NCBI GenBank assembly: GCA_019096065.1
Contig: JAGUCH010000005.1
Coordinates: forward strand, 6,076,001-6,140,000
Length of the DNA stretch: 64,000 nt
Origin: Paracyclopina nana
Lineage: Eukaryota > Arthropoda > Copepoda > Cyclopoida > Cyclopettidae
Reading direction: 5' to 3'
Numbering within the stretch: the first letter of the stretch is position 1; the number at the start of each line of letters is the position of its first letter. The position numbers were made by a program, and so were the translations under genes. Below the pieces are notes generated by a model, which had not been told where the DNA came from, ran no database searches, and saw nothing but the letters and a program-made list of their open reading frames with translations. Positions 60,389 to 64,000 of this stretch are shown piece after piece.

Positions 60389-62446
60389 AAGGCCACGAAG
60401 AGCATGCGCTAGGTTATAACACAAACGATTAGGAAGAAAAGCACGAATAAAGTGACATATTGAATTTAGCTTTTGGAATGCAAACTGCAAAATTGTGGGG
60501 CTGCTTGATCAGCACTTCCAAAACGAGTTGAGTTTTCTAGAACATTTTCCAGCAAAGTAGCGATTCCTAAGAGTTCATCAATGTTGCAGTTTTTTAAGCA
60601 GTTCTTTACTTCGCTTTCTGGGATTGATGCATTATTAAGGACCGCGCGTGGTTAGTGCGCTATCAAGTATCCATGGTGACGTTTTGAGTGGCAAAACAGT
60701 TTTTTTTTCTCACACCCACAATCAACTGAATATCGCACTATTATGTGCATGCAGCTAACGCTAGGATTTGTAATCAAACAAAGAAACGAGTCGGTATGTT
60801 CCTCCAAAGTACACGGAGCTTTCTCTTTTGCTTCGCTGTTGCCTGGTCACAAGACTGATCTACATAGACTGCGCTTCTCCAAAGAGGAGCAGCCACAAAA
60901 AATAAGGGGAAAATCAATTCCACCTCAACGCTTCAAGATCTGTATAAATAGTTTTTCAATGATAAATCGCCTTGAGGGCTTGTCCCGATAAAAATCTCGA
61001 TTGGACTCTGACCTTTGCTCATGGCTATTAAGCATATTCAAACGAGAACTAGCTGATATCTGAGCAAGCATAAATAAAGTCAAAAGATGCTAAAAAAGGA
61101 AGCATAACGCCAAGGTCCATAAAACACGGAGTGACAGTTGACAAGGGGCACGAAAAAAATAGGGGAAAAAGGCAAAGACAAGCAGTCTAAAGCAGTCGGC
61201 CATATTGACGTGGATATTTTTTTCTTGAGCTTCTTTGTGCGGATGAGCGCTCGGTCCAAAATGGCGTACTCGCACTTTTTTCATTTATTATCAGAGGAGT
61301 GCAGCAGCAGCAGCGGGGAGTACAGGGGAGCGGCGCTACCAGACTGTCCTTTCGTCGTGTCCTTTGTGCTTTATTTGCCCTCTTTTGATGCATTGGCGAC
61401 GCATTTTGCATCTGCTCCAACTGCTGGAAGCAAGCGCGAGGAAGAACAGGTTTGGCGCCACGGTTGGCTTTTTCCGCCACTATTTTGGCCACTTTCCGCT
61501 CGCGTCCTTCAGTGCAGCCCTAGACGTCGTTGCTGTGCAAAATGAAGACAAACAGAGTTACAGAGGCGATGTTGAACAGAGCCGTAGACAAACAGAAAAC
61601 TCGAGTCAGCTTCGTAACACGCGTGAACCGAGCTAGCCGTTTTGGGGCCGATCGGACAACAGGCCCATTTGCACTGTCAACGCAGCCATAAAGGGTAAAC
61701 GGCGCCGTTAAGTCACTTTATACAACTTGAAGTTTTGATCGAGCGCAGCTTTGTATCTAATAAGCGAGGCTTTCCTATTTCGGATAGCAAGTGAACAAAA
61801 GCCTTTGTTTACCTTTCATCCGCACTCGTACAGCCTCTTTCTAAAGAGAAAAAAGGACGCAGCTGCGGCCTTTTTTTAGTATGGCAAATGCGAGTGTGCA
61901 CTTTGCAAAAATTCACCAACTCGGTCTCTAACAGCTCTCCTTCTTCAGATTTTAAAGAAAAGTAATTTTAGCTTTATGATTATCATTGCGCTTAGCTTTA
62001 CTTCATAATCATGAGGTAACTATCCGCAAGATGTTTAAGCGATTGTTTTAGCGGCAACATTGCATGCAAGGCTAAGCTATTTTCGCCATTGAACCGTCAA
62101 AAAGGCCCATCAGCATAAATAACGAAAAAAGTCCACTTCTGGCATTTTCCCTAATTAACAGTGGTACCATCCAAAAACGCCAAAAAATCTCCTTTATGTA
62201 TTTCTTAAAAAACAGTTCACTTGAAGATCCTTAAGGTAATTTTTTTTAAATAGTGTGGATCATTATCCTTTTTTATAATTTATCCTTTTTTAGTAAAGAT
62301 AACTTATTCACGAAAAAAGTGCACTAATTGTTGCAAAAAAAGCATGCAATGCAAATCAACGTTACGTAACTGCTGTCAACAACGCCAATGACGATGATGA
62401 CCTTTGCGGAGAGGGAGGCGAGAAAATAGCTATTGTTTGCCTTAGG
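60389..62446. other. Intergenic region between protease and RFX genes
   Basis: It contains the protease polyadenylation signal (AATAAA at 60446-60451). A moderately GC-rich block (61230-61640) has an AGCAGCAGCAGCGG run and a 135-codon plus frame of no recognised family. Part of this may be RFX promoter or leader. The sequence near 62100-62170 shares AAGTCCACTTCTGG-type words, in reverse, with 43360-43400. Confidence 0.4.
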
Positions 62447-62668
62447 TAGCTGAAAAGGGAGCTTGGTCCCGTTCGATCCGTCACTCCGTCGTTTGTAGTG
62501 AGGTCAAGCTGGCCAGCCAGGCTGACGCTAAAGCCCAACATCCAAGTCTTGAGGCTGTCTCTGACCCTGACCTCAAGGCCGATTTCGAGGCTGCACTCGC
62601 TGAAGGCCCCGCATCGCGACCTTGGGCATCCTCGGCGACGGCCTTCATGGCCTTTGTGAACTTTGTTT
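62447..62668 (+). other. Possible leader exon with open frame upstream of RFX
   Basis: A good acceptor (pyrimidine tract then TTGCCTTAG before 62447) is followed by an open frame of about 73 codons, with acidic, coding-like composition (SEVKLASQADAKAQHPSLEA, DPDLKADFEAALAEG), ending in TGA. It stops 44 bases before the RFX start codon. It may be a 5' leader exon of RFX whose open frame is incidental, or the terminal exon of an unrecognised gene. Confidence 0.25.
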
Positions 62669-62712
62669 GACAACTCGTCGAGTAGTGCGGAGAGAATAAT
62701 GCAACGGCGAAC

Positions 62713-63942
62713 ATGACTGCGATTCTAGAGGCCGGAATTTCGCATTCCGCCAAAATGACCTCGGAGGTCAAGAGTGAGGCCGCCAACTTCGATGCCGTCC
62801 GACAAACGCTGAGAGACACAATCAGGTATTCCATATTTTTTTCGCGTAAACAACCGAGCCGTTTTCCGTCAAAGTGTCGATTCGCCGTTGACACGTGCCC
62901 GATTCGCGGAATATCGCCACTTTGTTATTGACCATGAATTTTGAATTTCAACAGCCATGAATCCTTGGAGGAGATCCGCCGGGTAGTTCGAGACGTGGAG
63001 AACCTGTCCAAAATCGAAAGATTGCTACTTTATCTGGAGCTGCCGTCCTCGTTGTCAGCCCTTTCGGATCCGCTCCGACAGTAAGACTTCCGACTTGGTT
63101 TTAAAGTGGCCTTTTTTGGCTCATTCAAGCGCTTCTTTCAGGCCGCTCAATCCCCTGGGAAGTAGGTTCGAGATTCAGCTCACCATTACTTGGATAAAGA
63201 CCCACTTGGAAGAGGATCAACAAGTTTCTCTGCCCAAACACGAAGTCTACGATGATTATCTGTGAGTTTGGCCCTTTTGTTTGCTTATATAACCTCAGAA
63301 GTGACGGCGAGCCAATGCTAATTTTGATCGTTTCAGCGAGTATTGCAACGCCAACTCCTTGAAGCCCCTCTCGACAGCCGACTTTGGCAAGGTGATGAAA
63401 CAGGTCTATCCGCAAGTTAGGCCGAGAAGACTGGGAACCCGTGGAAATTCGCGCTACTGCTATGCCGGACTGAAGAAGAGGCTCAAGCTGGAGGACCCCA
63501 CCACCCCCGAGTGCGGGGGCAACAGCAACGGGATGATGGTGAGCAACAACAACAATGGCAAGAGCAACGGCCTGAGTGACTTCGAGCTGGAGCTGGACGA
63601 GGCCGCGTCCTACTTGATCCGCGTCTGGTCCGAGAAACTCCTCACCGTCAAGTTCGGCTCGCTGCGAGAGTTGGCCGTCTACCTCGTTGACAAGGGATTC
63701 GTTGACAATCGGTCTTCAGCAGCTCACACCGTCATCTCGGCCATGACGACGAAAAGCGAAGGTAGAAGAAAGATGCCTCGAATTAATTATGATTACACTT
63801 CTCCTCTCATAATTCAAATGCAGATTTGTGGATGAAGCAAGACTTGTTTTTTTCAGAGCCAGACATGAAGCACAAACCTGATGGCATTCTGCTTAACGGG
63901 AACAATGCCAAATCCATGTACGAGCACAAGCGAAAAATTGAA
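62713..63942 (+). CDS. RFX5/RFX7-type winged-helix transcription factor (partial)
   Basis: Five exons in phase lie in the window: 62713-62825, 62955-63080, 63142-63261, 63337-63761 and 63857-63942. A donor GTGAGT follows, so the gene continues beyond the right edge (290 codons seen). Before the DNA-binding domain is IERLLLYLELPSS, as in RFX7 (LEKLYLYLQLPSG). The RFX winged helix runs ITWIKTHLEEDQQVSLPKHE, then LKPLSTADFGKVMKQVYP and RRLGTRGNSRYCYAGLKKR. The following DEAASYLIRVWSEKLL and HKRKIE blocks also align with RFX7. RFX proteins bind X-box DNA in the nucleus; the 5/7 subfamily lacks the dimerisation region of RFX1-3. The ATG at 62713 was chosen as the first in the frame. Confidence 0.9.
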
Positions 63943-64000
63943 GTGAGTTGTTGTGCTTTAAAGTTTCGTTGCTCAGGTCTTAGTAAGAGTTTCCTTTTTG

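Noticed and set aside
61138..61545. 135-codon plus frame between protease and RFX
   Set aside because: No family, no signal and no splice partner; it overlaps a triplet run and equally open antisense frames.

Overview
The window is a piece of arthropod nuclear genome, most likely pancrustacean. The reasons are spliced genes with GT-AG introns, a chitin deacetylase carrying a peritrophin-type chitin-binding domain, an arthropod-type nicotinic acetylcholine receptor alpha subunit, the anterior Hox genes labial and proboscipedia, and a hairpin that reads as the Hox-cluster microRNA mir-993. The species cannot be named from the sequence alone. Exons were joined by hand from splice sites, and reading phases were checked at every junction.

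Layout, left to right. 82-3691 (-): 5' part of a chitin deacetylase of CDA4/5 type, running off the left edge. 4576-13602 (-): MFSD8/CLN7-type lysosomal transporter with six exons and introns full of repeats (a foldback element, a ~1.1-kb minisatellite). 17185-21254 (+): nicotinic acetylcholine receptor alpha subunit, seven exons. 21520-24492 (-): proboscipedia. 29140-29220 (-): mir-993. 30650-37194 (-): Brr2/SNRNP200 helicase, head to head with SMC4 at 37773-42441 (+). 42769-48057 (-): labial. 48-58 kb: mostly non-coding, with small inverted-repeat elements. 57986-60388 (+): secreted clip-like/trypsin-fold serine protease of the Filzig/Stubble kind. 62713 to the right edge (+): RFX5/7-type transcription factor, partial.

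The main biological point is the Hox organisation. labial and proboscipedia lie about 18 kb apart in the same orientation, but two unrelated housekeeping genes (Brr2, SMC4) sit between them. The nAChR gene lies immediately 3' of proboscipedia in the opposite orientation, and no Hox3/zen or Dfd is seen in the 21 kb on that side. mir-993 lies upstream of proboscipedia on the same strand. Three sequences matching the CTCF core lie around these genes (27.7 kb, 44.1 kb, 53.1 kb).

Non-coding space carries several families of short inverted-repeat elements. Two are foldback elements made of opposed arrays of short direct repeats, each invaded by a TA-targeted MITE with related ends. There is also a near-perfect palindromic element about 300 bp upstream of labial, a 130-180-bp MITE family, and a short dispersed motif present at least six times.
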